A stretch of DNA of 64,000 nucleotides, from the NCBI RefSeq assembly GCF_002095395.1, contig NZ_MJEI01000105.1, forward strand, positions 62,001 through 126,000. Reading direction: 5' to 3'. A program made the position numbers and the translations under genes. A model generated the notes under the pieces. The model saw nothing but the letters and a program-made list of their open reading frames with translations, had not been told where the DNA came from and made no database searches. This document shows positions 63,588 to 64,000 of the stretch, piece by piece (position 1 is the stretch's first letter; each line of letters begins with the position of its first letter). The stretch is from Williamsia sp. 1135 (GTDB lineage Bacteria; Actinomycetota; Actinomycetes; Mycobacteriales; Mycobacteriaceae).

Positions 63588-64000
63588 ATGACAAAAATCG
63601 TGATCATCGGCGGAGGACCGGCCGGCTACGAAGCGGCCCTCGCCGCGGCCAGTTACGGCGCTGACATCACAGTGGTCGACAGCGACGGCATGGGCGGCGC
63701 CTGTGTGCTGTGGGACTGCGTCCCCTCGAAGACGTTCATCGCGTCGGCAGGGATCCGCACCGAGGTGCGCAGAGCTGTTGACCTGGGGATCAACCTGAAA
63801 TACGACGGCGCGCTGGTGTCGCTGCCGCAGATTCACGAACGCGTCCGGGACCTTGCTTTTGCGCAGTCCTCGGACATCCGGTCCAGGCTCCTCACCGAAG
63901 GCGTCCGGATCATTCACGGGCGCGGTCGGCTGACCGAACCCGAGGTCGGTTTCGCTGCCAGACACCGCGTGGTGGCCACCCCGTTCGAGCCGGACGGCAC
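63588..64000 (+). CDS. lpdA: NAD(P)H quinone reductase LpdA / dihydrolipoamide dehydrogenase-like flavoprotein (5' part)
   Basis: The first 137 codons only, cut off by the window end. FAD-binding KIVIIGGGPAGYEAALAAASYG opens the protein. The disulfide region reads GGACVLWDCVPSKTFIAS, so both cysteines of a C-x4-C pair are present. M. tuberculosis LpdA, as I remember it, lacks the first of these (GGAAVLDDCVPSK). The rest (LPQIHERVRDLAFAQSSDIRSRL and HGRGRLTEPEVGFAARHRV) matches LpdA. ATG at 63588. Confidence 0.87.
   Translation, partial: MTKIVIIGGGPAGYEAALAAASYGADITVVDSDGMGGACVLWDCVPSKTFIASAGIRTEVRRAVDLGINLKYDGALVSLPQIHERVRDLAFAQSSDIRSRLLTEGVRIIHGRGRLTEPEVGFAARHRVVATPFEPDG

Overview
The window is GC-rich chromosomal DNA of an actinobacterium in the Mycobacteriales, most likely Gordonia or a close relative. 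This is an inference from gene content: MfpA, DnaE2, SdhCDAB, LpdA, ESX-like proteins, DacB with a C-terminal anchor, and a SAM-IV riboswitch. The gene order also matches, from memory, the M. tuberculosis Rv3370c to Rv3303c segment: dnaE2, trmL, mfpA, folD, DUF3017, metX/metY, icd, xth, trpS, yihY, dacB, sdhCDAB, cdd, deoA, add, Rv3311-like, upp, pmmB, deoD, the two amidohydrolases, the Rv3304-like gene and lpdA. Accessory segments interrupt this backbone. No tRNA, rRNA, CRISPR array, insertion sequence or prophage was recognised.

Layout: 1-2266 holds the 3' part of dnaE2, a low-complexity gap with a 21-nt repeat, and a DUF167 gene. 2284-4221 is a retron not previously obvious from gene content: a structured msr-msd RNA gene bounded by an 18-bp a1/a2 inverted repeat, a retron-type reverse transcriptase whose N-terminal part lies in a different frame, and a small accessory protein. 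4234-8784 has trmL, a TetR/RidA divergent pair, mfpA coupled to a strictosidine-synthase-like gene, folD and DUF3017. 8966-22302 has a membrane protein with an actin-like N-terminus, the riboswitch-controlled metY-metX operon, a secreted serine hydrolase, icd, an MFS pump, xth, trpS, yihY and dacB.

22429-30307 is a polysaccharide module. A four-gene overlapping operon encodes a BcsB-like protein, an exosortase-like membrane protein, a cellulose-synthase-like GT2 and a GT39-like membrane protein. A frameshifted glycoside-hydrolase lipoprotein lies convergent to it. 30413-35156 has a TauD-type dioxygenase and a glycine betaine/choline-type ABC importer. 35425-42882 looks like a putrescine or other amine catabolic locus: Lrp regulator, class III aminotransferase, aldehyde dehydrogenase, FAD amine oxidase, UspA and an APC permease. 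43234-45698 has DoxX, a CitE-like lyase and a lipoprotein.

45810-52330 contains sdhCDAB (with a candidate iron box upstream) and the nucleoside salvage operon cdd-deoA-add. 52388-64000 contains an acidic Rv3311-like protein, an NlpC/P60 plus ESX-like pair, upp, an ABC ATPase, a phosphohexomutase, deoD, a crotonase, two M20 amidohydrolases, a gamma-glutamylcyclotransferase-like protein and the 5' end of lpdA. The main novelty candidates are the retron with its possibly frameshifted reverse transcriptase and uncharacterised partner, and the polysaccharide operon.
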